Source of the DNA: Prasinococcaceae sp. CCMP 1430
Lineage: Eukaryota; Prasinodermophyta; Palmophyllophyceae; Prasinococcales; Prasinococcaceae
NCBI GenBank assembly: GCA_013416795.1
Contig: RQSC01000630.1
Span: forward strand, 298,576-350,737
Direction of reading: 5' to 3'
DNA: 52,162 bases
A program made the position numbers and the translations under genes. The notes beneath the pieces were generated by a model. It saw only the letters and a program-made list of their open reading frames with translations, was not told the DNA's origin and made no database searches. Positions within the stretch are counted from its first letter, which is position 1. Each line of letters starts with the position of its first letter. Positions 1 to 9,984 of the stretch are shown here, piece after piece.

Positions 1-3000
1 GCGTCGCCGGCGGCGACGCCCTGGCGGCAGACGCGTGTCGGCGACGCATACCAGTGCTGCACGCTGCCCGCGGCGCGGCCGCCGCCGGGGGGCGACACGG
101 GCGGCAGCGGGCAGACGGCGGCGGGGGACGCGGCGGGGGACGGAGGGGAGGATGCCGAGCGCCTGGCGGAGCTCTCCTTTGTCGGAGAGCGCGCCAAAGT
201 CAGGCGCAACGGCGACGGCGAGCGGCCCGATGACAGGGCGTGGAGCACCGAGGAGGAGGACGCGTTTGCGCTCGCAATGAAGGTGCGTCGTGGGCGCAGG
301 AGCGCCTAAAAGAGGGACGGACCGGTGCCAGCGCCCGCGGGCGTTGCTCTCGAGGCGCCCCCAACCCACCCTGCCTGAACTCCCACGCGCAGCCCACAAA
401 TGCACCTCTTGCGCCGACCGGTGCCCCCGCGGCCGCGTCCTGTGGGCCCCGTGCACGCGTGCCACACCGACGCCCCTTTTTGGGCGGGGGCGCACGCCTT
501 GGCGCCCCTTTTTTGTCCATGTGCCTGGCAGGCGTTCGCTCCGCTAACTCGTTGGCGCCGCAGCTCTTTGGCAAGAACTTCACGTCGGCGAAGTGCATGC
601 TCCCAGGGCGGAGCACATCCGAGCTCGTGCGCCACTTCTACGACACCTTCAAGCACTCGACCTCGTATCGTGCCTTCCGCTCGCTCGAGGAGCAAGGGTT
701 ACTGGTGCGTGCGGCGCTGCCGGCTCTCTCGCGCGTCGTGCGTCCCCGCGCAGCCACCGCGAGCAGTGGCGGCGGAGAACACATCAAAACACGCGCGCCG
801 CCTGTCCGGGCGATCTTGCGACCCCGCCATTGCGGTGGGCAGGGCGGATGCAGAGGACGGGCGAGCGTCCGCTCGCGAGAGCGGTGCACGCAGTCTTGTT
901 CGTCTGCGATGGGCGCTGACCCCCGCGCGCGCTCCCGCACACCCCCGGCCGGCGTCGCACCGGGGTGCTCCTCGCAGGGTTCGTCGCTGATCGACCGCGC
1001 GCGGCGGCGGCTGATACTCACCGAGATGATGGTCACAGACGGGCTGAGCGAGGCGCAGAAGGCGGCTGCTAAGAAGCTCTCCCTCTCCCTCGCATCGCTG
1101 CCAGAGCCGCCGACGGCGGTGGCGCCGCCGCCTAATGCACGTTCGCGATCGGCGGGCGATCTCGTGTCGATTGATAAAGGCGGCAGCGCGCCGTCGACGC
1201 CTGCGGCTGTGACGCGCACGAATTCCGACACCGCGGTGGGGTGCATCACCGTGGGGCGCAGCGGGCGCGCCGAGGTCAGCGCACTGGTCAACCAGCGCGT
1301 GCAGGTGGAGGCTTTTCCCGAGGGCTGGACGGTCGAGGGCAGACAGGAGACCATGCGCGTCATCAAGATTTACTACGCGCCGGACGGGCGACGCTTTCGT
1401 AGCTTCAGGGCCGCGCTCATGGCGGCAGAGAAAGACTCTGGGACCACCATCGCGACGTCCGCCCTGCCACCAGCGGGCCAGAGGACGCCCGGCTCCGGTC
1501 CGGCGGAAAGCGCGGGCCTGACCTCGCCGACCAGCCAGGCTCTGTTTGGCCAAACGCCACCGCCGCCGCTGCCCCAGCGGATGCCATCGGCGCCACAGCG
1601 GCAGCCGAGCGTGAGGGTCTGTGACTGGTGGCGCAGCGACCCCTACCTTGTGCTCCGATGTGAGCCGCAGCTTTCGCCGACGCGGGCAAGCTGCCGTGGG
1701 GTCGTTTTCGCGCGAGACACTCGCTTCTGGCAGGCGCACGCGCTGAGCGGCGGCAAGCTGCGACTGCTGGGTCGCTTTAGATCGCGCGCTGCAGCGGCAC
1801 GGGCGTACGACCGCGCGGCGATGAGACGCGATGGCGCTCGCGCAGTGACGAACTTCGATGACTACGACCGCGTGGCGATGTTCGGCGAGCAGGCGGTCAC
1901 GGCTGCTGCGACGCCCGCGGTGAAGCTGCTTGAAGCCGAGCGCGTGGCAGAGGAGCTGAAGAAAGCAGAGGCCGAAGCCGCTGCGGCTGCCACGGCAGCC
2001 GCTGCGGCCGGCGCGGGCGCAGGCAATGGCAGTGCGGGGGCGGATGGAGCTGGGCAAGCCAATGGCGACAGCCGCGGGGCTCTTGGCGAGGCGCCCTCCC
2101 CTGTCGATGCCGGGGTCGCCAGAGCGTTGCAGGGCGAGCCTACCGCGCGCGGTCTGCGCCGTCGCAAGGAAATCGACTACAACGTCGATCGTGCTTGGAA
2201 AAAGGCGGAGCAGATTGCGCAAGGCCACAGCGGGGGTGGCAACGGTATCGGGAACGGCACAGATGGTCCTGCGCGCCCGCGGACCCCAGGCGAGGAGGCG
2301 CAGGCGATCGAGCGTGTCATCGCGGAGGAGGAGGTAGCGCTGGCGTCGCTCGTCGAGATGCTGGGACCGCTTCCGACGGAGGAGCAGCTGGCTGCGGCGG
2401 TCCCAAGCGCGGAGGCGGCGGCGTATGCCCAGGCGGCCTCGGACGAGGCAGTCACGCGTCAGGGTGAAGACATCGATGGTGTCAAGGTCAAGGAGGAAGT
2501 CGTGGACGACTTGTCCCCTCCTGCGGCGGACGGCAACGGTGTGCGCGTAGAAGACGATGCACCCATCTACAGGGCCCCGACAGGGCAGGCCGCGTGCACG
2601 GATGCCGCCGTGGTCGAGTGCAAGGAAATGCTCGCACTCGTTGAGGACAGTGCTTCCCCAGCTACGGCGCCGCGGCCATCTGCGTTCTCCGGCGGTCCCG
2701 CCGGCGCTGTCGTTGGCGAGGCATGCCGTGTGTGCCATCGAGTGGACTTTTACTCGCGCATCATTCTGTGTGACCGATGCGACGCCGAATTCCACCTTCA
2801 CTGCGTGAAGTCGCCACTGCTGGCCCCTCCAGCGGGCGACTGGTACTGCGACCAGTGCGTCTCTGAGGGTTGCTCGCCTCCGCCAGAGCTCTGGGTTCCC
2901 GCAATGTGCCGGCTGGCAGGGGCGTGCTCAGCGCGCGTTTTCTGCGCCGCCGCGACGAGATTGGTGACGCAGGCCGTTGGCAGCGACGCCCAGATCGAAG

Positions 3001-4811
3001 CCGGGCCGCTCAGTCCCACTGGCAAGGGGGTCGCTCCAGGCGAGAAGGGCGGCTCGGCGCGCAAGATCAAGTCCTCGTCGAACACGGCATCCAAGGCAGC
3101 CGCAGCTGCTGCGGCGGCTGCTGCCAGCGCTGGATGGGAGACGACCTTTTGGAAGGTCGTGTGGCCCGCGCTGGCGTCGCGTGGTTGGAAGCTTGAGCCC
3201 GAAAGTGACGCAGCGGGCGCAAAGCAGCTCTTCGTACCGCCGGGGGTAGTGCGCGGTGCGCCTGGTGTGAAGAAGCGCGTCCACTACTTTGATTTACCCA
3301 TCGGCGTGCTTGCATACCTCAGCAGGCGGCCCGTGGTGTTGGGCGAAGGGAAGGCTGCCAACGAGGCCAAGGCTGCCGTCACCGCGGCGCTGGCTGCTGC
3401 GCGCGCCCAGGGTAGCTCGGGCGGCCACGGCTGCGCTCCGGTGAGAGCCGCCGCCGCGCCCAGCGATGGTGCTGCTGCGGATGCGGAAGGCGACGATGGC
3501 AACATCCAGAACGAGGATTGCAACGACGTCGGCTCCGATTGGGAGCAACCCTCTCGCGATGAAGCAATCTTCCTTGCATCCGTGAAGGCCGCCGACGCTG
3601 CGGGGTGCCGCCGGGGGACTTCGCGCTATTCTGCGTACCAGATTTTGCACATGGCGCGCGATGAGAGCCTGCCCGCGAGACGCATCGTTGCTCGCGCGCG
3701 CGCGTTCGGTCTTCCCCTGAACTCGTCCGCGGCGTACTCTCCCGCTACGCTCATGGCATCGGCACTCCGCCACCGGCTGTTTGTGAAGGATCCAGACGAG
3801 AGCGGCGGCTGTGTTCGGTACGCGCTCGCCTGCAACATGAAGACCTCAGCGAATGTTGCAACGTGGAGGCATGGGCAGTGGCACCTCAAACACGGTGGTG
3901 ACGCCAAAGTCGAGTCTGATGACGATATACCCCTCGGCCGAGAGCTTGACGTGCGCGAGGTCGCGCAGCCGTGGGGGGGCGTCTCACAGAGGACTATACG
4001 CCGCAAGCTCGAAGACGGCCAGGACGAGGCCCCGCACGTGAAGCGTGCGCGTACCGGCCCGGCGACACATCTGGCCGACCACATGTGCTGGCGCGATTCA
4101 ACTGCCAAGCAAGTGGTTTTGTCCAAGGCAACGGCTGAGGAGGCCGATGCGGGCGCAGCTGCTGAGCCCAAGTCAGACAATGCGAAGACCTCAACTCTGC
4201 AGAGGCAGAGGCAGAGGCAGATGCAGGTGCAGAAGGCGGCGGCACCGGCAGCTGCAGAGGCGCCCGCGCCGGCCACGGTGAAGAAGCCATCCGTCTTGAT
4301 GGAGGCTCCTCTAGACCTCGGCATTGGCCCACCTGTGGTCAACAAGTCTCCTATATCACGTCGGCCTTCCGTGCCCGCGAGTGGCCCTTCCGGCGACGCC
4401 GGGTGGACGGATCGGGCGCCGCCTTGGGCGGCCGCCACGCAGGCTCTGCCCGCGCCGGAGGCGCAAATCCAGGGGTACCCTAAGGATTCAGTCCCTGTGC
4501 GGGCGTTCCTGCCCGCGCCCTACCCCGTCGGCCGACCATCCGTCAGCCCGACGCTGCCGCCCAAGCTGCGCGCCAAATTCCTGGCAGCCTCGCCCGAACC
4601 GTTGCCCATGAATGGCAGCGGTGGCGCGGCCGTGGACACCGCCACCGAGGCGCCAGGGCCGAAGGCACCTTCGGGCGCTGGTCACGCGCACGCCAGCGGT
4701 CATGGGAACGGCGCCGCGAACGTCAGCGGTAGCGACGGAGATCAGACCCGCAACGACGCCATGGCCGCGTCGCGCGAGTTCTGGAAGAAGCGCCGCTTTC
4801 TGGCGACGTGA
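1..4811 (+). CDS. ELM2-SANT-MBD-like-AP2-PHD chromatin protein, 5' partial
   Basis: Likely nuclear chromatin/transcription regulator. Exons: <1-282, 564-704 and 978-4811 (stop TGA 4809-4811), all phase 0, donors GTGCGT and acceptors CAG. At least 1418 residues are visible and the 5' end lies off the window. Domain order: a truncated ELM2 (VGDAYQCCTLP), a SANT domain from WSTEEEDAFALAMK across intron 1 into LFGKNFTSAK (to residue ~140), an MBD/TAM-like segment (PEGWTVEGR...YYAPDGRRFRSF, ~251-291), an AP2/ERF-like domain (~376-437), and a C4HC3 PHD finger (CRVC...CDRC...H..C...WYCDQC, ~722-773). After the PHD comes a conserved-looking block (WETTFWKVVWPAL...YFDLPIGVLAYL) and a low-complexity tail with a QRQRQRQ run. 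ELM2-SANT is known from histone deacetylase corepressors and the PHD from histone-tail readers. The job of this particular combination is inferred. Intron 2 (273 nt) has no in-frame stop. Confidence 0.85.
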
Positions 4812-4875
4812 GGGCGCGCTTGCTGCGCGTAACGCCAAGTACATTGCACAGATCTGCTGATTTTACCCTACTTAT

Positions 4876-6273
4876 TCATGGCATCGCCTTAAGCACGCGC
4901 TTGAATGCCGGCAGCCAAAAGGAGACCTCGTCCCAGTACGTAGTAGTGAGCTTGGAGAGAGCCGCAGTGACAGCGGCCCCGTGCGCGCGCCCTGCGTCCA
5001 GTTCTGCGGCAATCTCCGCGAGCGCGCCGACCGCATCCTCGGAGAGGGTGTTGGTCGCGAGTTCGTACGCCATACCGCCGAGCTTCCTCGAGCTGCTCTC
5101 GCGCTCGCGCTTGCGCATCGGTGGAAGCTCAGCAGTGGGCGGCCCATACGCGGCCTCGAGCGCTCGCGCTGTGGCTGCGACGATCGCCTTTGCAGCATCC
5201 GACGCAGCATTCATATCCACGCTCTCGACGGGGCCCTCCGGCGGGCGGGGTCGCGCCTTTGGGGCCAGCCAAGCGCCTCCACTGCATCGCACCGCGTTTG
5301 TCGTTTGCAGGCTGCCCGGGACGAGAGATTTTGGCGGCTGCTGCGCCGTCGCAACACCTGCGCTCGGCGCAACAGGCGGCGGCGCGCCCACCGCAGTCGC
5401 AGCAGCTGCGGCAGGGTTCGGGATCGAAGTCGCGTGCGTGTGCGTGGAGTGGGGGAGCGCGGCGGAGGCAATTGGGGGCATGAGGGGTGTGGAAGGTGCC
5501 ACCGAAGGCGGCGCAGCGGGCGTCATCGCGACTGGCGCGGCTGCCGCAGGGGGAGCGACAACAGCGGGGGCAGCTGCGGGGGGAGGTGCGGGTTCCACAG
5601 CAAATAAGGGCTGCGCCGCTGCGAGAGGTGCCCCAAATCGGGTCACAGCCCCCGCGACCTGGGGCGGTGACCCCAGCGCGGGGGGTGCGGCGAGCGACGC
5701 CTGCGGCGACACCTTGGGCGATGCGATCACGCCCGCCCTTGATGGCACTGGCACCGCCGCCGGCCGAGGCGCCGGCGCCGCCGCTGGCACTAAGGCCGGC
5801 GCCGCAGCTGGCAAGATCTGTGCCTGCAGTGGGGAGGGCGGCATCAGCGCTTCTGGTGCACTCATGGGCACGGGCATCAGCCGTTGCTGTATCGGCAACA
5901 GCGGCTGCTGCATTGGCATCTGTGGCACGTCTGTGCCCTGCGCGGCGGGTGGCGCGGCGCTCCAGCTGGCATTCACAGACGCTTGCGGGGAGAGCGACGG
6001 CGGTGAGTATGTCGGCGATGCGTATGTTGCAGGCTGAGGAGGCTGTTGTTCCTGTTGTTGTTGGTGGTGCTGCCCCCACTGCTGCTGCGTCGGGTACGAC
6101 CCGTGCACCTGCTGATCGGACGCGGGCGAGGTGTGCGCGCGCCCTGGCGCGGCCGTTCGCGCGGGCACGGCCTTGGCCTGGTCCTCCCCGCTAAGCCAGC
6201 CCCATGCCTTGTTGAGGCCATTCACCGCCTTGCGCGCGATCGCGTCGACGTCGATGCCGCCAGTATCGTCCAT
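4876..6273 (-). CDS. Q/P/A-rich protein with SRA1/Sec31-type C-terminal domain
   Basis: Single exon, 465 residues from ATG at 6273. The reading frame stays open upstream, but that part is encoded by 17-bp repeats and looks non-coding. The N-terminus (MDDTGGIDVDAIARKAVNG...AWGWLSG) is followed by about 300 residues rich in Q, P and A (QQQWGQHHQQQQEQQPPQ). The last ~80 residues are helical and end with YWDEVSFWLPAFKRVLKAM. That pattern (alternating helices, then W-x-x-x-x-K-R-x-x) resembles the SRA1/Sec31 C-terminal domain, which is found in steroid receptor RNA activator protein and in the COPII coat subunit Sec31. There are no Sec31 WD40 repeats, so this is not a complete Sec31. It could be an SRA1-like protein or an unrelated helical bundle. 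It converges tail to tail with the upstream chromatin gene (64 bp apart). Confidence 0.6.
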   Translation of the reverse strand: MDDTGGIDVDAIARKAVNGLNKAWGWLSGEDQAKAVPARTAAPGRAHTSPASDQQVHGSYPTQQQWGQHHQQQQEQQPPQPATYASPTYSPPSLSPQASVNASWSAAPPAAQGTDVPQMPMQQPLLPIQQRLMPVPMSAPEALMPPSPLQAQILPAAAPALVPAAAPAPRPAAVPVPSRAGVIASPKVSPQASLAAPPALGSPPQVAGAVTRFGAPLAAAQPLFAVEPAPPPAAAPAVVAPPAAAAPVAMTPAAPPSVAPSTPLMPPIASAALPHSTHTHATSIPNPAAAAATAVGAPPPVAPSAGVATAQQPPKSLVPGSLQTTNAVRCSGGAWLAPKARPRPPEGPVESVDMNAASDAAKAIVAATARALEAAYGPPTAELPPMRKRERESSSRKLGGMAYELATNTLSEDAVGALAEIAAELDAGRAHGAAVTAALSKLTTTYWDEVSFWLPAFKRVLKAMP

Positions 6274-6372
6274 GGCACGCGGGCCGTGCGGCGCTTCCCG
6301 CCCCCGTCGTAGGCGCGCAGGCGTGGAGGAGGGCGCGCCTGCGCCGCTGCGCCGCGCGCCTTCACCTACGTG

Positions 6373-6420
6373 CTGCCACCCGCGCGCCACTGCCACCCGC
6401 GCGCCACTGCCACCCACGCG
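6373..6420. repeat. 17-bp tandem repeat, about 2.8 copies
   Basis: The unit ctgccacccgcgcgcca occurs at 6373-6389 and 6390-6406, with a partial degenerate copy at 6407-6420. It lies about 100 bp upstream of the SRA1-like start codon. Confidence 0.85.
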
Positions 6421-6572
6421 CGGCCACCCCGCTTGCCGTCGCGATGCGTGCTGAGTGGCCACACAGCCCTGCCCGTCCCCAAGAGCGTGTGAGCGCTCTG
6501 TCGGGCAAGGAGGCGCGGGCATGCGGTGCGCAGTGGTACCAGAGTGTCCACTACGCGTACGTAGCGGTACGA

Positions 6573-6580
6573 CCAATTGG
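6573..6580. promoter_or_regulatory. CCAATTGG palindrome (candidate CCAAT box in both orientations)
   Basis: CCAATTGG reads CCAAT on both strands and lies 300 bp upstream of the SRA1-like gene and 670 bp upstream of V-ATPase A. NF-Y binding is a possibility only; no other supporting site was seen. Confidence 0.3.
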
Positions 6581-7247
6581 TAGGGGTTGTGCTTGAGGCT
6601 ATGTGTTTGGTTGGGCGGCCGCGAGGTGGCGCGCGGGCGAATAGTAGTGTGGGACTACCGTGCTGTACCTGGGTACCGGTACTATCGCTCCGTCGGCGGG
6701 CGCTCTCTCCGCAGTTTCGCCTGGCGGCAGATCGCGCTTTCACTTTCGTGCGCGCGCTCCGTCGCGCGGCGCAGGGCAAGCAGCGCATGCCGGGCTTCAC
6801 GACGTCCCGTGGTCTCGCGCAGTTTCGCCGTGGCGCTCCGCAAAGAAACAACGGAAGAGAAAGAAGGAGGAGCCGCGGCATCGCAGCGGACATGTGTCAT
6901 GTTGGCGCCACAGCGGGCGGGGACCGCGGAGGCAGGGGCAGGCGACTCCGAGAACGACTGCTGCCACCCTTCCCTATCCCCCAACAGCCCGACTTCTGCG
7001 CCACATCCGCCTCCACTCCCCGCCGCGCGTCCCGCCCCACACGCCACAACCCTCCCACCCACCCCACCTACCTCCTTCACCCCTGCCCGCTCCTTCTGGA
7101 ACGGGCGGGGCGCGCGTGGAAAGGGGGCGGCGCGAGCGTGCGACGACCGTGCGAGGCGGGCGGACGCGTCGCTGAGGCAGGCCGGCAGCGAAGTGGGGAT
7201 AGGAGTGGGAAGAGCGCGCGCCGTAGGCATCTACACGCGCAGGCGCC

Positions 7248-9683
7248 ATGGTTGTATCCTTTGACGATGGCGTCAAGGAGTCGGAGCTGGGCTCCGTGAA
7301 GAAGGTGTCTGGACCAGTTGTGGTCGCCGAGAGCATGGGCGGCGCGGCGATGTACGAGGTGCGTCCACGCTGCGCAACGGCGCGACTACCGCGTTCGTCA
7401 TTGGCGGCGAGATGTGCTGCGCGAGCGCTCACGTGGCGTTGGTATTCTGGCTGTGGATGTCGATCGCGCCATAGGGCCGGTGGCTGCGGCGATCGCGTGC
7501 CGCCCTCTAGGCCCACCGCGTTCTGCTCATTCGGACACAGGCGCCAGCCCTCGTGCCATTTTTGTGCGCGCCACGCGTCGGCGCTCGCAACACCCGCGTT
7601 ACTGCAAGCGCTGCGGCCTGTCCCCGCCCAGAGCGAAGTGCGGACAGATTGAGGCGCGGCATCCGCGCTGACGGGGACGCCGACGCTTGTGACCCTCGCC
7701 TCGCTTGGCCTCACCCAGCTCGTGCGTGTCGGCACTGACAACCTCATTGGTGAGATCATCCGGCTCGAGGGCGATACAGCCACAGTGCAGGTGTACGAGG
7801 AGACCAGCGGCCTCACAGTGGGCGACCAGGTCGTGCGCACTCGCCAGCCGCTCTCTGTGGAGCTCGGCCCTGGCATCATGGGCAACATTTTCGATGGTAT
7901 CCAGCGCCCGCTGCAGACGATCGCCCAGGTCACGGGGGACGTATTCATCCCGCGTGGTGTTGCAGTACCGCCGCTCGATAAGAGCAAGATGTGGGAGTGG
8001 CACCCGGGCAGTACCGTCAAGTCCGGCGACCCGCTCACCGGTGGTGACATCTTTGGCCACGTGCACGAGAACAGGCTCTTGAAGGAGCACAAGATCATGC
8101 TCCCGCCTGGTGCGCGTGGCCGCGTAACCTATGTGGCCCCCGCTGGTGACTACACGATCAACGACACGGTGCTTGAGCTGGAGTTCGAGGGAGTGAAGAA
8201 GGAGTACACCATGATGCACACGTGGCCCGTTCGCTCGCCACGCCCAGTGGCACAGAAGCTGGGCGCGGACTACCCGCTTCTCACTGGCCAGCGCGTTCTC
8301 GACGCCTTCTTCCCATCGGTGCTGGGTGGTACGTGTGCCATTCCTGGCGCTTTCGGCTGTGGCAAGACTGTCATCTCGCAAGCACTCTCCAAGTACTCCA
8401 ACTCGGATGGGATCATCTACGTCGGATGTGCGTGTAGCGTTCCGTCATCGCCTGCCGCCATCGCCCATTGTGCGCCAACCCACACGCCCACCCACACCCA
8501 CACCCGTACCCACACGACCACTACACACACACATGCACCCACCCACCCACCCACCCAGTCCTCCCCCAGGCAGCCATTACCGCGTGCGCAGCACTCGCCT
8601 GCAGTCAAGCTGACAAGCCCACCGCGTTCGTCGGCATGCACGCGTGCTATAGGTGGCGAGCGTGGGAATGAGATGGCGGAGGTGCTCATGGACTTCCCAG
8701 AGCTCACCATGACCATGCCCGACGGCAGCGAGGAATCGATCATGCAACGCACCTGCCTGGTGGCGAACACTTCGAACATGCCAGTGGCGGCGCGTGAGGC
8801 GTCAATATACACGGGCATTACGCTCGCGGAGTATTTCCGCGACCAGGGCATGAATGTGAGCATGATGGCCGACTCGACAAGCCGCTGGGCTGAGGCGCTT
8901 CGCGAGATTTCGGGTCGCCTGGCAGAGATGCCCGCAGACAGCGGCTACCCTGCGTACCTCGCGGCGCGGCTCGCCAGCTTTTACGAGCGCGCTGGCAAGG
9001 TGAAGTGCCTGGGCGGGCCGAACCGTGAGGGCTCCGTCACGATTGTCGGAGCCGTGAGCCCGCCCGGTGGTGACTTCGCCGACCCGGTGACCTCGGCAAC
9101 CCTCGGCATTGTGCAGGTGTTCTGGGGGCTGGACAAGAAGCTGGCGCAGCGCAAGCACTTCCCCTCGGTGAATTGGCTGATCTCGTACAGCAAGTACACG
9201 CAGGCTCTTGAGAGCTACTACCAGGGCTTCGATCCGGAGTTCCTGACACTGCGCACTAAAGGTCGTGAAGTGCTTCAGAAGGAGGACGATCTCATGGAGA
9301 TCGTGCAGCTCGTCGGCAAGGACGCGCTGGCGGAGAGCGACAAGATCACACTGGAGACAGCGCGCCTCCTCCGCGAAGACTACCTGCAGCAGAACAGCTT
9401 CACTCCGTACGACAAGTACTGCCCCTTCTACAAGAGTGTGTGGATGCTGCGCAACATAGTGGCCTTCCACACGTTGGCAAATGCCGCGGTAGAGCGCACG
9501 GCGGGCGAGGAGCGCAAGATTACCTTCAACGTGATCAAGGCGCGCATGGGAGACCTTCTGTACCGCATCTCCTCGCAAAAGTTCGCCGATCCGTCCGACG
9601 GCGAGGAGTCGCTGGTGGCGCAATTCAAGGAGCTCAACAACGACCTCGCCGAAGCCTTTCGCCAGCTCGAGGAGGAAGACTAG
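7248..9683 (+). CDS. VMA1: V-type proton ATPase catalytic subunit A
   Basis: Catalytic nucleotide-binding subunit of the V1 sector, which hydrolyses ATP to pump protons into vacuoles and endomembrane compartments. Three exons: 7248-7358, 7719-8427 and 8653-9683, giving 616 residues, the normal family length. Start ATG 7248 gives [20 protein letters not shown]. Splicing restores [16 protein letters not shown] and a phase-1 junction [13 protein letters not shown]. The P-loop GAFGCGKT is near residue 247, followed by [29 protein letters not shown] and the C-terminal helical domain. Intron 2 (225 nt, CA-rich) separates the P-loop exon from GERGNE, is a multiple of three and has no in-frame stop. 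A retained-intron form would insert 75 residues beside the active site, so it is probably not functional. Identity is essentially certain. Confidence 0.97.
8479..8557. repeat. CA/CCCA-rich simple repeat in V-ATPase A intron 2
   Basis: A run of CACA, CCCACC and ACAC units fills the middle of intron 2. It leaves the intron pyrimidine/CA-rich and without in-frame stops. Confidence 0.85.
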
Positions 9684-9984
9684 ACACGTGCCTACAAACA
9701 CGCTTGCGCGGCGCCTGAATGGGCCGCATTTTTATATTCGAGAGGCATGCCTGCTTGCGCGCAGGCGCGCAGGTACCGAGCCCGCCAATACGCCTCTGCT
9801 TGGTCAACTATGAAAGCGCAGGCCTCAGTCGTAAACATTTCGATGATGGCATTCGCGCGTGGACAACGAAGTGCCTATATGCACGGGTTCGTTAAGGTCT
9901 GCGCGCGTCCGACGAGCGAACCGGTGATGTGGAGCCGCGCGTGCACGCTACCGCGTTTCCGATTGCTGAGTCCCTGGGGCGATG
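9684..9984. other. Convergent 3' intergenic region
   Basis: Lies between the 3' ends of V-ATPase A (+) and RBBP5 (-). Apart from a small AT patch near 9730, nothing gene-like was seen. It presumably holds both polyadenylation regions. Confidence 0.5.

Larger units (their letters stand above)
6274..7247. other. Intergenic region between divergent SRA1-like and V-ATPase A genes
   Basis: No gene is recognised here. Open frames on both strands are arginine-rich GC artefacts without family motifs. It carries the 17-bp tandem repeats close to the SRA1-like gene and a CCAAT palindrome near 6573. It probably holds both promoters. Confidence 0.6.

Noticed and set aside
699-2801. 700-codon minus-strand open frame antisense to the chromatin gene
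   Set aside because: High GC removes stops from antisense frames. The translation is Arg-rich with no domain, while the plus strand has AP2 and PHD motifs.
8428-8652. A 75-residue insertion in V-ATPase A between the P-loop and GERGNE
   Set aside because: The donor TGT|GTGCGT-type site and ATAG acceptor remove it and restore the universally conserved [13 protein letters not shown]; treated as an intron.
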